Shown one piece after another: positions 53,509 to 62,889 of a stretch of 64,000 nt of DNA. The stretch's first letter is position 1. Each line of letters begins with the position of its first letter. Position numbers and translations under genes: made by a program. The notes beneath the pieces were generated by a model that worked only from the letters and a program-made list of their open reading frames with translations, did not search any database and was not told where the DNA came from. Origin of the DNA: Clostridium_AI sp002297865 (lineage in GTDB: Bacteria > Bacillota > Clostridia > Lachnospirales > Lachnospiraceae); the NCBI GenBank assembly GCA_937903005.1, contig CALFNR010000066.1, positions 9,318 through 73,317 on the forward strand. Direction: 5' to 3'.

Positions 53509-54321
53509 TTATGAATTTAATAATTGACTTGCAATATTGGAATAATTACTTAACACACTGCTACCGTTGGAAGAACCATACAGTTCTGAATATAAATCCC
53601 TCGCTGATGTCTTAGATTTTTCTGTTGAAGTGCCACTAAGAATCGCATCAGCCAATTTCTTTATATCTTCACTGGATAAATTAGATGACTGAGCATTTTG
53701 ATTGGTTGTTTCATTCTTCTTATCTGATTCTGGCTGACTGGTACTCTTTGTTGCATCCATTCCCAAATAACCAAAAATTTTCTTAATATAATTCTGTGTC
53801 TCTTTAAATGGAGGAACACCACCGTACTTCGCTACATTTCCTGAACCAGCATTATATGCTGCTAACGAAAGTTTTACACTTCCATTGTATTTTGTGAGCA
53901 TCTTAGCTAAATACTTTGTACCACCAAGAATATTTTCCCGTGCATCAAAAGGATCTTTCACACCTAATCCCTTTGCCGTCTCAGGCATTAACTGCATAAC
54001 ACCTTGCGCACCAGCACTGGATATAGATTGTGAATTAAAGTCGGATTCAGCCTTTGCTACTGCTTTTATTAAGGCAATTGGAACACCGTAAGTATCTGCT
54101 GCTTCTTGAAAATATTTTTCCAAAGAACTTGGTGAATTCACACAAACCAAATCATCTGGATTGGTATATGTTACTTCATTAGACTCTTCCTTGTTGTCGT
54201 CGGTATTTATCTTATCTTTTAATACAGAATCAAAATCTTCTTTATCGATCTCACTAGATGTAGTCGGTTGTGTAAGGCTTCTCACATACGTAAGTCCCTC
54301 TAATTGGATGGAATTAACCAT
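53509..54321 (-). CDS. Lytic transglycosylase (SLT domain)
   Basis: This 270-residue protein has an SLT domain at about 65-190: catalytic E92 in KAESDFNSQSISSAGAQGVMQLMPETA, then AAYNAGSGNVAKYGGVPPFKETQ. It cuts the glycan strands of peptidoglycan. No signal peptide is visible after the supported start at 54321 (GGAGAGG 6 nt upstream). An upstream in-frame ATG at 54426 has no ribosome binding site. The export route is not visible; it may be used at a secretion or flagellar site. Confidence 0.87.
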   Translation of the reverse strand: MVNSIQLEGLTYVRSLTQPTTSSEIDKEDFDSVLKDKINTDDNKEESNEVTYTNPDDLVCVNSPSSLEKYFQEAADTYGVPIALIKAVAKAESDFNSQSISSAGAQGVMQLMPETAKGLGVKDPFDARENILGGTKYLAKMLTKYNGSVKLSLAAYNAGSGNVAKYGGVPPFKETQNYIKKIFGYLGMDATKSTSQPESDKKNETTNQNAQSSNLSSEDIKKLADAILSGTSTEKSKTSARDLYSELYGSSNGSSVLSNYSNIASQLLNS

Positions 54322-54498
54322 AAACACCTCTCCTAACACTATTTTTCCACGTGCAACGATTAAATTATAGCACAAGTACCTAGAATGGACAACCCTGACA
54401 TTCTTCCCATCCCCCGTAACAAACATTGCATTTTCACCACAAATATGTTAGGCTAACACATATTAATGTTATTACAAATGAATTAGGAGGTACAAACT

Positions 54499-54966
54499 TT
54501 GAAACATAAATTTTTCGCAACTGGATTTGTCCTGGCAGTATGTATCGTAGTGTTCCTTGTGGTCAATTCAAGGCCTGTTTCCATGAATCTGCGTTTTCAA
54601 GGGACTGCATATGAACAGCATACCGAAATAGAAAATGGAATCACCATAACACTAGAAGGAAATCTTCATAACAAAGTATTTCAGAAAGACAAATTTACAG
54701 GGTATGTAACAATTACTTCTGAAGACTATCCAAGTGACTTTGATGCTATCTCATTGGCATTTAACAAACATGGACTTGCAAAATGTAAATTAGAGAAAGA
54801 TGGAAATGAATTTGGAATTTTAACGGTAGATAAAAAATTTGAATTACTATCTATAAAAATAACAAACGAAAAATTTAATGATAGTAAAACCCCTATTCTA
54901 GCAGCACCCGCAACAAATATATCCCAAGCAAAAGAAATTATACAAAAATTAAATGCATTACAATAA
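54499..54966 (+). CDS. Membrane-anchored hypothetical protein
   Basis: The 155-residue protein has an N-terminal hydrophobic segment (about 5-23) that anchors or exports it, then a beta-rich domain with GITITLEGNLHN and GYVTITSED. No family is recognised. It starts at TTG, placed 9 nt after AGGAGG. A strong terminator follows 5 nt after the stop. Confidence 0.6.
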   Translation: MKHKFFATGFVLAVCIVVFLVVNSRPVSMNLRFQGTAYEQHTEIENGITITLEGNLHNKVFQKDKFTGYVTITSEDYPSDFDAISLAFNKHGLAKCKLEKDGNEFGILTVDKKFELLSIKITNEKFNDSKTPILAAPATNISQAKEIIQKLNALQ

Positions 54967-54971
54967 TCAAA

Positions 54972-55010
54972 ACCTCCTTATCGTTTGTTGCGATAAGGAG
55001 GTCCTTTTAT
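54972..55010. terminator. Intrinsic terminator between convergent genes
   Basis: A perfect 12-bp stem ACCTCCTTATCG/CGATAAGGAGGT is followed by CCTTTTATTT on the plus strand. The minus-strand dapL ends here as well, so it may stop both transcripts. Confidence 0.85.
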
Positions 55011-55013
55011 TTC

Positions 55014-56228
55014 CTATAAACTCTTAATTCGCTTAAGTGCTTCTAGTGTATTTTCATAACTTCCGAAAGCAGTAAGTCTAAAGTATCCTTCACCACTTGG
55101 TCCGAATCCTGAACCTGGTGTACCAACTACGTTAGCGTTCTTCAATAAATAATCAAAGAATTCCCAAGAGTTCATGTTCTTAGGTGTCTCTAACCAGATA
55201 TAAGGTGCATTTACACCACCTGATACGGAGTAACCTGCTTCTTGCAGGCCTTGTTTGATTATCTTTGCATTGTTCATATAATAACCAACCTGCTCTTTTA
55301 ACTGTGCTTTTCCTGCTTCTGAGTAAACAGCTTCACCAGCACGTTGAATAATATAAGGAGCACCATTATATTTTGTACCATGACGTCTAGCCCATAAAGA
55401 ATGAAGTGCTGTTGTGCCTCTTACTAATTCCTTAGGAATAACTGTGAATCCGAGACGAACACCTGTGAATCCAGCGTTTTTAGAAAAGCTTCTTAATTCA
55501 ATTGCACAAGTTCTAGCGCCTTCACATTCATAGATAGAATGAGGGACATCGCTTTCTGAGATATATGCTTCATATGCTGCATCGTAAATGATGATTGCAC
55601 CGACCTTATTGGCATAATCAACCCACTCTTGTAACTGAGCTTTTGTAATGGTAGATCCAGTTGGGTTGTTAGGGAAACAAAGGTAAATTACATCTGGAGT
55701 TTTCTCTGGAAGTTCAGGTGCAAAGTTATTGTCCTTTAAACAAGGCATATAGATAACATCGCTCCATACTTCCGTACTAGGATCGTATGTTCCTGTTCTT
55801 CCTGCCATAACATTAGAATCAACGTAAACTGGGTAAACAGGATCGCATACTGCTATTTTTGCATCTGCAGAGAAAAGTTCCTGAATATTAGCAGAGTCAC
55901 ATTTTGCACCATCGCTTACGAAAATTTCGTCAGCAGCGATGTTACATCCTCTTGCTTTATAGTCGTTTTCTGCAATTGCATTTCTTAAGAATTCATATCC
56001 TAAATCCGGTGCATATCCGTGGAAAGATTCTGCTTTCCCCATTTCATCTACTGCACCATGTAATGCTTCAATAATAGCTGGAACTAATGGCTGCGTAACA
56101 TCACCAATTCCTAAACTGATTACTTGTCTATCTGGATTTTCCGCTTTATATGCTGCCACTTTCTTTCCAATATTTGAAAAAAGATAACTTCCTGGCAATT
56201 TTAGATAATTTTCATTAATATTAAACAT
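55014..56228 (-). CDS. dapL: LL-diaminopimelate aminotransferase
   Basis: This PLP enzyme of 404 residues converts tetrahydrodipicolinate directly to LL-diaminopimelate. This is the short lysine/peptidoglycan route used by many clostridia. The start MFNINENYLKLPGSYLFSNI, the SLGIGDVTQPL stretch and SDGAKCD match DapL. The PLP lysine is in SFSKNAGFTGVR near 240. NPTGSTI is present. Monocistronic. Confidence 0.94.
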   Translation of the reverse strand: MFNINENYLKLPGSYLFSNIGKKVAAYKAENPDRQVISLGIGDVTQPLVPAIIEALHGAVDEMGKAESFHGYAPDLGYEFLRNAIAENDYKARGCNIAADEIFVSDGAKCDSANIQELFSADAKIAVCDPVYPVYVDSNVMAGRTGTYDPSTEVWSDVIYMPCLKDNNFAPELPEKTPDVIYLCFPNNPTGSTITKAQLQEWVDYANKVGAIIIYDAAYEAYISESDVPHSIYECEGARTCAIELRSFSKNAGFTGVRLGFTVIPKELVRGTTALHSLWARRHGTKYNGAPYIIQRAGEAVYSEAGKAQLKEQVGYYMNNAKIIKQGLQEAGYSVSGGVNAPYIWLETPKNMNSWEFFDYLLKNANVVGTPGSGFGPSGEGYFRLTAFGSYENTLEALKRIKSL

Positions 56229-56331
56229 TTCTGACCTCCTAATTCAGTATAATAACAATTCTAATCTATTCTTTTCCTTATTTCAATCCTTTATGTACGA
56301 TAATGTATTTTGCTGTTTTTCGATAATCCGG

Positions 56332-56871
56332 TTACCGCATCATACTTAAAATCATTTCTGCAGTTTCTACCATATTGGTGCCTCTATCCATACTTGTTTT
56401 TTGTATGTATCTATGGGCCTCTTCCTCAGAAATGTTATTCCGATCCATCAAAACAATCTTTGCTTTTTGTATCGTATCCTTTTCAGCTTGTGTACGTTGT
56501 TTTCCATTTTTTTTCTTCTTTTGCCTTGTATATTTGTACGTCATCATATCCAACGTATTCAAAAGCTCTTTGGTCTTCAAAGGTGTACCAAGGCAAATAA
56601 TTTCATTATTGAGACATTCCGCAAGCTTCGCTGGAGAGGCAATTAAAAGCATTTGAAATGACCTAGGTAGATAATTATATAGTTCTAAATAATGCATATC
56701 CTGATATCGGTACCCGCAGATTATAATTCCTTCGTCTAGTTCATTGGCAAGACTGATTGCTTGTGCACCAGAAGTACAAACTGCCTGCACTTCAAATCCA
56801 CAGCGAATCAGTACATTTTTTATAGTCTTACCATCCTGTGTCTTTGGAAATACTACTATAAAACTTAACAC
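56332..56871 (-). CDS. ANTAR-domain antiterminator downstream of glnA
   Basis: The 179-residue protein has a pseudo-receiver N-terminal domain (1-115, phospho-acceptor position not clearly kept) and a C-terminal ANTAR RNA-binding region (about 125-179, KIVLMDRNNISEEEAHRYIQKTSMDRGTNMVETAE). Proteins of this type bind tandem hairpins in nascent RNA and prevent termination. In clostridia a similar gene next to glnA controls glutamine synthetase. It lies 44 nt downstream of glnA on the same strand. Confidence 0.87.
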   Translation of the reverse strand: MLSFIVVFPKTQDGKTIKNVLIRCGFEVQAVCTSGAQAISLANELDEGIIICGYRYQDMHYLELYNYLPRSFQMLLIASPAKLAECLNNEIICLGTPLKTKELLNTLDMMTYKYTRQKKKKNGKQRTQAEKDTIQKAKIVLMDRNNISEEEAHRYIQKTSMDRGTNMVETAEMILSMMR

Positions 56872-56915
56872 ATCTGATCACCTCCACATTCTTTTTTACG
56901 GTTGGTGATTCACTG

Positions 56916-58211
56916 CTAGATACGATATAAGTACTGCTTGATTTCCCAATCAGAGACCTGTTTGCAATACTCATCCCATTCCTTTTTCTTACTCTCAGTC
57001 AGTTTTGTGGAAATTTGTTCTCCTACTACATTCTGTACAAATGCATCCTTTTTGAATTCATAAATCGCTTCCTCTAGATTCGCAGGCAATGTTTCTGCAT
57101 TGGTAACTTTCCCATTTGAATAAGGCATTCTTTTTTTCTCTATTCCATCTAACCCAGCTGCCAGACATGCGGCAATTACTAAATATGGATTAGATGCTGC
57201 GTCTGGACTTGTAAGAATTAACTGGGTCCCTTCATGAGAACCTGCTTCAATACAAACCAATGTATCGCGTAAGGTCTCTGACCAGTTAATATCCACTGGT
57301 GCATTGTATCCTTTTACAAGTCGCTTATAAGAATTAATAATTGGATTATTCAGTAACGTCATCCCTTTGATATGTTCAAGAACTCCTGCAGTGAAGTAGT
57401 AAGCAGTATCACTGATTCGATTTTCTTTTTCGGTATCTGTAAATACATTCTTACCCATCTCATCATACAATTTAAACGTAAGATGCATTCCTGAACCATT
57501 TACACCACATAATGGTTTTGGCATAAACGTTGCATGACATCCATGTCTTCTCGCCGTTGTTCGAACAACCATTTTGAAAGTAGCAATGTTATCGGCAGAA
57601 CGTAATGCATCATCACTTTTGAAATCTATTTCGTGCTGTGCCACCGCTCTTGAATGATAAGAACTCTCTACTTCAAATCCCATCTCTTCTAAGAATATAA
57701 CCATTTCACGTCTTGCATTTTGACCTGAATCCAAAGGTCCAATATCAAAATAAGCACCTGTTTCTCTAGTAGATGTGGTTGGCTCACCATTTTCATCTGT
57801 ATCAAATAAAAAGAATTCGCATTCTGAACCAACATCTAATGTGTATCCTAAATTACTAGCCTTCTTAATTACCTCTTTTAAAACATTTCTGGAATCTGCC
57901 TCAAAAGGTTCTCCATTCTCTTTTCTGACATCGCATAGCAGTCTTGCTACTTTTCCCTGTTGTGGTCTCCAAGGAAATATTGCAAACGTATCTAAATCTG
58001 GCACTAAGAATAAATGTCCCACATGGCCATCCATACCTTCAATTGCCGCACCATCAAATCTGCATTTGTTATTCAGCACCTTTTCCAACTGACTTGTTGT
58101 AACCGCCATGTTTTTTAACGTGCCAAAAATATCAACAAACTGAAGACGAATAAATTCTACATCCTCTTCTTCTACTAAATCCATTATATCTTGTTTTGTA
58201 TATTTACTCAC
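56916..58211 (-). CDS. glnA: Glutamine synthetase (type I)
   Basis: This 431-residue enzyme makes glutamine from glutamate, ammonia and ATP. Conserved blocks are DGAAIEGMDGHVGHL, LDVGSECEFFLF, the KPLCGVNGSGMHLTF ATP/metal region and the late RVSPD-equivalent (TSPDAASNPYLVIAA). The frame opens at TTG (58238), but a GTG at 58211, 10 nt after AAAGGG, gives the typical N-terminus. The ANTAR regulator follows. Confidence 0.94.
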   Translation of the reverse strand: MSKYTKQDIMDLVEEEDVEFIRLQFVDIFGTLKNMAVTTSQLEKVLNNKCRFDGAAIEGMDGHVGHLFLVPDLDTFAIFPWRPQQGKVARLLCDVRKENGEPFEADSRNVLKEVIKKASNLGYTLDVGSECEFFLFDTDENGEPTTSTRETGAYFDIGPLDSGQNARREMVIFLEEMGFEVESSYHSRAVAQHEIDFKSDDALRSADNIATFKMVVRTTARRHGCHATFMPKPLCGVNGSGMHLTFKLYDEMGKNVFTDTEKENRISDTAYYFTAGVLEHIKGMTLLNNPIINSYKRLVKGYNAPVDINWSETLRDTLVCIEAGSHEGTQLILTSPDAASNPYLVIAACLAAGLDGIEKKRMPYSNGKVTNAETLPANLEEAIYEFKKDAFVQNVVGEQISTKLTESKKKEWDEYCKQVSDWEIKQYLYRI

Positions 58212-58274
58212 AGTAATCGCACCCTTTCCACAAAGCAATATCCTTAATCACCTATTAAATATTCTTACATATGT

Positions 58275-58311
58275 AAAAAGGCAAGGTAAGTCTATGTTAG
58301 ACCACCTTGCC
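58275..58311 (-). terminator. Intrinsic terminator of the HAD gene
   Basis: A stem GGCAAGGT/ACCTTGCC extended by GTCTA/AGAC is followed by five T residues on the minus strand. A perfect palindrome TTACATATGTAA (58265-58276) touches its end. Confidence 0.8.
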
Positions 58312-58384
58312 CAATTTCTTTTAATATTAACAAGAAACATCTTCTTTGTCAATTCCAACACCATATAAAGTTTATTGCGAAACC

Positions 58385-59179
58385 TTATATAATATTATAG
58401 TGCTCTAACGCTTTGTATATTCCATCTTCATGTATATCTGCGGTTACATAATCTACTTTATCAAAAAGATATGGATTGCTATTGCCCATTGCGATACTAA
58501 TTCCTGCATTGGCTAGCATAGATAAATCATTGGTACTATCGCCAATTGCTATGGTATGTTCTTTCGGAATATGAAGATACTCAGCTATAACGTCCATACC
58601 AGTTGCTTTTGAAAAACCTGCTGGAATTAGCTCAAAGAAGTCACTTTTTCGTTCAATCACTTCAAATTCCAACTCATATTTCTTTCGAAACGAATCAAAA
58701 TCTGATCCTTCCACAATCCAAAGCGCCATTTTATCAAATGTAATATCCGGATCATCCCACAGTTTTTGAAACTCTGCTTGATTGTTAAATGCGTCTCTAT
58801 AATGCTTAATCATATCTACTTCAGGATGCAAGCATTCATTCCTGTAATAAATGCAGTCGTTTCCTTCCAAAATACCATCAATGTTATAAGCTAACAAATC
58901 CTCTACAATCTGTATGGACTTTTGATGCCCTAATTCCTGCTTCATTATCTCCTGTCCGTGGAGATAAATATTCGTTCCACATCCGCATACAAATCCATCA
59001 AAGGATATGTCTTTTATAAACTGGTCGATCGCTATATATGTTCTTCCAGTATTAATAAAAGTATAATGTCCATTCTTTTTCGCCAGACGGATTGCTTCTA
59101 TGGTCGAATCAGGTATTCCACCCTTATCTTCTGGAACAATTGTTCCATCAATATCAAAAAATATTGCGTACTGGTTCAT
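58385..59179 (-). CDS. HAD hydrolase, Cof type
   Basis: This 264-residue phosphatase of HAD subfamily IIB has the nucleophile motif FFDIDGTIV (D9, D11), the GRTY motif II near 41, a cap domain (about 80-185) and GDSTNDLSMLANAGISIAMGN as motif IV near 208-228. It probably acts on a sugar or nucleotide phosphate. The ATG at 59179 is preceded by AGGAG, so the longer frame to 59239 is not used. Standalone with its own terminator. Confidence 0.88.
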   Translation of the reverse strand: MNQYAIFFDIDGTIVPEDKGGIPDSTIEAIRLAKKNGHYTFINTGRTYIAIDQFIKDISFDGFVCGCGTNIYLHGQEIMKQELGHQKSIQIVEDLLAYNIDGILEGNDCIYYRNECLHPEVDMIKHYRDAFNNQAEFQKLWDDPDITFDKMALWIVEGSDFDSFRKKYELEFEVIERKSDFFELIPAGFSKATGMDVIAEYLHIPKEHTIAIGDSTNDLSMLANAGISIAMGNSNPYLFDKVDYVTADIHEDGIYKALEHYNII

Positions 59180-59362
59180 AATTTCTCCTGTTCTGCTCAT
59201 TTCTACTTTCTTCTTACTTTCCATTATAACGGATTCCATCTGCTGATACCAACCCTTTCCTGCATTTTGTATAATTTTTATAAATCAAAGTATTGTAGAA
59301 AAGGACTTTTTGTACTATACTAACAAGTATATGGTTTACACTATATTGGGAGGAATATTACG

Positions 59363-60364
59363 ATGAAAAATTTTTCGGCAAAAAGAATTTCAACTTTATT
59401 ATTATCTTGTTTCATGATTTTAAGTACAACTTCATGTAACAATACTTCCACAAACACTAAGAATACAGAAACACCTACTCCAGAAACTGCAGAAAGTACA
59501 GAAGCCACACCTGATATAACCGAGGATACCGTTACTGCTTCTCCTAAGGTAAATACTTCTATTAATAAGATTGAAGCTGGATTAGGGGATTTAAAACTAT
59601 ACTATAACAAAAACTGGACTTATGACAGTGAACAAAGTGAAGATGCAAGTCTTGCATTTACAAGAGGCAGTACATTGATTGGCGTTATGTGTACACAAGA
59701 GTCTACATACCAGCTGCCACAGGATATGATGGCAAAATCCTTGGACGTTGCCAAGCAGAACGACAAAGAACTAAAGATGATACAGGATATGAAAAAAATT
59801 AAGGTGAATGGCGACACCTGGTACGAATGCGTCTACAAGACAGGCAAAGGGGACAAGACTCAATATTCTCTACAGCGTACTTATGCAAAGAATTATTATG
59901 CTTATACCGTAACCTATACTGGTTTGAAAGATGATTATGAAGCTTATAAATCTAACGCTATGACTATATTAGACAGCTGCATTATGAATGTTCCAGAGAA
60001 CCCTGGCGAAAAAGAGGCTAAGAAAGAACTGATTGGTGAACTTGATGCTGGAAAATACGGTTACTTAGAATTAAAGAATGATGGTACTTATTATTGGTAC
60101 AGCAATTCATCAAAAGCTGTGGACAATGTTCACTATGGAACTTATGCGTGCGATAATAAAATCAAAGCTATGAACGTAACTGAAGGCAAAAAAGGATATT
60201 ATTTAGCACTGTTTCCAACCAAGTATTTCGTAAATGGGGAAGAAAAGGATATGGGAACTTATAAGATTGACCTTGCTATTTCCAAAGAATCTTCCAGTGA
60301 TGCAGATTATCGTGGAATTAATTTAAGCAACTATACGGTTTATGATTTTGTTAGAATAAAATAA
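59363..60364 (+). CDS. Putative lipoprotein
   Basis: This 333-residue exported protein has a lipobox (STTSC, Cys at residue 25), then a Thr/Glu-rich linker of about 35 residues and two beta-rich regions. The middle (about 70-210) resembles a PsbP/DUF1795-type fold only weakly; the end has GKYGYLELKNDGTYYWYSN, often seen in uncharacterised Firmicute lipoproteins. No function is assigned. A strong terminator follows. Confidence 0.75.
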   Translation: MKNFSAKRISTLLLSCFMILSTTSCNNTSTNTKNTETPTPETAESTEATPDITEDTVTASPKVNTSINKIEAGLGDLKLYYNKNWTYDSEQSEDASLAFTRGSTLIGVMCTQESTYQLPQDMMAKSLDVAKQNDKELKMIQDMKKIKVNGDTWYECVYKTGKGDKTQYSLQRTYAKNYYAYTVTYTGLKDDYEAYKSNAMTILDSCIMNVPENPGEKEAKKELIGELDAGKYGYLELKNDGTYYWYSNSSKAVDNVHYGTYACDNKIKAMNVTEGKKGYYLALFPTKYFVNGEEKDMGTYKIDLAISKESSSDADYRGINLSNYTVYDFVRIK

Positions 60365-60370
60365 AATATT

Positions 60371-60404
60371 AGGACGTGTGAGTTCTTCCACACGTCCTTT
60401 TTTT
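60371..60404 (+). terminator. Intrinsic terminator of the lipoprotein gene
   Basis: A stem AGGACGTGTG/CACACGTCCT with a 9-nt loop is followed by seven T residues, 7 nt after the stop codon. It abuts the reversed copy of the dispersed repeat. Confidence 0.9.
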
Positions 60405-60463
60405 GCTAAAGTACAGCGACACCCGCTCGGCGCGGCAAAGCGTGAGGAACTCACACTTTGTTC
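60395..60463 (-). repeat. Dispersed structured repeat, copy 3 (short)
   Basis: Read on the minus strand this copy begins AACAAAGTGTGAG and has the outer stem CAAAGTGTGAG/CTCACGCTTTG, then CCGAGCGGGTGTCGCTGT and TTTAGC as in copies 1 and 2. The internal hairpins of copy 1 are absent, and the 3' arm that would pair with CGAGCGGG is replaced by the lipoprotein terminator. It lies just past the PPIase stop. Confidence 0.55.
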
Positions 60464-60472
60464 TTCTATTAC

Positions 60473-61312
60473 TTAGAAAGTTGTAACATCAATCGATTCA
60501 ATCACAACGTCTTTTTCTGGCTTGTCATTGGCATCTGTTTTGGTTGCTGCAATTTCATCTACAACATCCAATCCTTCGTAAACCTGTCCGAATACTGTGT
60601 AACCACCACTCAAATATAAGGCTCCGCCAACTTTTAAGTAATTATCAATTACACTATCGTCATATGCATCTAATGTTAAGCCTGTAGATTGTTTATACAT
60701 CTGAATATACTGGTCTAAGCCTTGTTTTATCTGCTCCTTATCAGCAGAATCTTTTGCATCCTGTTGTACAATAAAGAACTGGCTGCCATTGGTGTTTCCA
60801 CCACCTGCATTTGCCATACATAAGGAACCACGTAAAGGAATTAAGTACTTGTTAATTTCATCTTCAAAATTACCTCCGAAAGCACTTTCTCCACCCATAC
60901 CAGTACCTTGTGGATCACCACCTTGAATCATGAAATCCTTTATTACACGGTGGAATGTTACGCCATTATAATATCCTTTCTTCGCTAATGTTAGAAAGTT
61001 TTCTACTGCTTTTGGTGCTGCATCTTTAAAAAAGTGTACCTTAATGTCTCCATAATCTTTGATGTGAAGGGTAGCTACTGTTTCTCCCTTTTGAGGTTCA
61101 GCTAACTGATCGACTTCTGCACTAGATGCATCTTGGCCATTAATCTCTGTAGTATCGTCTACTGCTTTTGATGGTTCCACTTGTGCTGTACCATCCTGAT
61201 CACTTGTTCCTGCATTGGATTTGTTGTTTGAACCACATCCAATTAACGCTGCGGATAAAGATAAAACACAGCCTAATGTAACTGCTTTCTTTAATAACAT
61301 TTTCTTCCTCAT
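60473..61312 (-). CDS. Peptidyl-prolyl isomerase, cyclophilin-type lipoprotein
   Basis: This 279-residue extracellular foldase has a signal with lipobox ALIGC (Cys about 26), a low-complexity linker (30-70) and a cyclophilin domain (about 78-279): FHRVIKDFMIQGGDPQGTGMGG, SQFFIVQQD and FGQVYEGLDVVDEIA. An insertion of about 40 residues near 195-235 is seen relative to minimal cyclophilins. The start overlaps the DEAD-box stop by 4 bp, so it is translationally coupled to the helicase. Confidence 0.93.
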   Translation of the reverse strand: MRKKMLLKKAVTLGCVLSLSAALIGCGSNNKSNAGTSDQDGTAQVEPSKAVDDTTEINGQDASSAEVDQLAEPQKGETVATLHIKDYGDIKVHFFKDAAPKAVENFLTLAKKGYYNGVTFHRVIKDFMIQGGDPQGTGMGGESAFGGNFEDEINKYLIPLRGSLCMANAGGGNTNGSQFFIVQQDAKDSADKEQIKQGLDQYIQMYKQSTGLTLDAYDDSVIDNYLKVGGALYLSGGYTVFGQVYEGLDVVDEIAATKTDANDKPEKDVVIESIDVTTF

Positions 61313-62760
61313 CGAATCTTCACCTTTCTTACCTTTCCTTTTATTGTTTTTTCTTGTAACTGGTCACAGACCATCTTACCTTTCTTATTCAGAATCTCAA
61401 CATAAGTAATACTTTCACGCACATCAATGATACCTATATCCTCTGCTGTTACGCCTTCAATGCTGCAAATGGTTCCAACTACATCGCCTGCACGAAGTTT
61501 GGACTTTCTACCGCCACCGATGCAAAGCTTGGTAATATCCTTTTGAAATACTGCCCCTTTACCCGCTTTGGGCTTCATTTTCTGCTGTTGGCGTTTCCTA
61601 AATTCTTTTTCTTTTACTTCCCATTCTGCATCTTTAGGCTCTAATGACTCCAAGTTTTGCATCTGAATTTCCACATTGATATATCGCTCAACCGAATGAA
61701 GCATTTTTACATCTTCTTGACTAACAAAGCTGATTGCTTTACCTGATTTTCCATTTCTTCCTGTTCTTCCGATTCGATGAACATAGGACTCTTTGCTTGT
61801 TGGAAAATCGTAATTAATCACATGGGTAATTTCTTCAAAGTCAATTCCTCTTGCTGCTACTTCTGTTGCAATGAGATAATAAAATCTTCCCTCACGAAAA
61901 TCTTCTATTGTTTTCAGTCTTTCTTTCTGATCAACTAGTCCATGGAGCATACAGCAGCGTACTTTTGCCTTTCTTAACTGACGGTAAAGTACATTTACCA
62001 TATCTCTTGTTGCACAGAAAATCATACAGCTTTTCGGATTTTCTTCAATGAGGACATCCATAAGGCAAGCAAACTTTTCTTCATTTTCGACAAAATAGCC
62101 TGTCTGAACAATTTGATCTACTGTTAGGGTTTTGCTTTCAAGAAATATTTCCTTTGCATCTTTCATGTAGTTATGGCTTAACTGTTCTACATTTTCATCA
62201 ATTGTAGCAGAAAATAGCATCGTAACCCGCTGCTTTGGAAGTAATTCAAGAACTTTCTTTACATCTTCTAAAAATCCCATGTCTAACATCAGATCCGCTT
62301 CATCAATCACTAGATATTTCACTCTATCTAGCTTCAAGGCATCTCTTTCAATCAGATCTAAGGTTCTTCCTGGTGTTCCCACTACAATGTGAGACTTCTG
62401 CTTTACAGTTCTAATCTGCTTATCAATCGGAAAACCGCCGAAAACAGCCGGTACTTTCAAGCGTTTTCTGCGGCCAATGTGAAATAGTTCATTACTTACT
62501 TGTACTGCAAGTTCCCTTGTTGGTTCAAGAACAATCGCCTGTGGGTGATTTTCATCCCAATTAACCAATTCACAAAGAGGCACTCCAAATGCAGCCGTCT
62601 TTCCACTGCCTGTCTTAGATTTTACTACAATATCTTTTCCATCTAAAATAAGCGGAATCACCAGTTCCTGTACCTTGGTTGGCGCATTATATCTTAACAT
62701 TGTTAATGCTTCAAGTATTTCTCTACTTAGTCCGTACCTTGAAAATAAATTCTGATTCAT
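61309..62760 (-). CDS. dbpA: DEAD-box RNA helicase, DbpA/YxiN-like
   Basis: This 483-residue RNA helicase has Q-motif, Walker A SKTGSGKT near 49-56, DEAD in VIDEADLMLD, SAT, and HRIGRTGR. The C-terminal region after about 400 (with GAVFQKDITKLCIGGGRKSKLRAGDVVGTI) is the DbpA-type RNA-binding domain that recognises hairpin 92 of 23S rRNA. It probably acts in 50S assembly. It is coupled to a cyclophilin gene by a 4-bp overlap. Confidence 0.9.
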   Translation of the reverse strand: MNQNLFSRYGLSREILEALTMLRYNAPTKVQELVIPLILDGKDIVVKSKTGSGKTAAFGVPLCELVNWDENHPQAIVLEPTRELAVQVSNELFHIGRRKRLKVPAVFGGFPIDKQIRTVKQKSHIVVGTPGRTLDLIERDALKLDRVKYLVIDEADLMLDMGFLEDVKKVLELLPKQRVTMLFSATIDENVEQLSHNYMKDAKEIFLESKTLTVDQIVQTGYFVENEEKFACLMDVLIEENPKSCMIFCATRDMVNVLYRQLRKAKVRCCMLHGLVDQKERLKTIEDFREGRFYYLIATEVAARGIDFEEITHVINYDFPTSKESYVHRIGRTGRNGKSGKAISFVSQEDVKMLHSVERYINVEIQMQNLESLEPKDAEWEVKEKEFRKRQQQKMKPKAGKGAVFQKDITKLCIGGGRKSKLRAGDVVGTICSIEGVTAEDIGIIDVRESITYVEILNKKGKMVCDQLQEKTIKGKVRKVKIR

Positions 62761-62844
62761 ATTTTTACCCTTTGATTATACGTTTATTTGATGAAATTTT
62801 TTTGTTTTTTCAACTTTTTTATCTTAACAGATTTTTGCGTAAAT

Positions 62845-62888
62845 AAAAAGTCGTTATCCTACATTTCTTCGTAAGATAACGACTTTTT
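62845..62888. terminator. Bidirectional terminator
   Basis: A 14-bp stem (AAAAAGTCGTTATC/GATAACGACTTTTT) with flanking A and T runs lies just after the stop of the minus-strand helical protein. Confidence 0.85.
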
Positions 62889-62889
62889 C

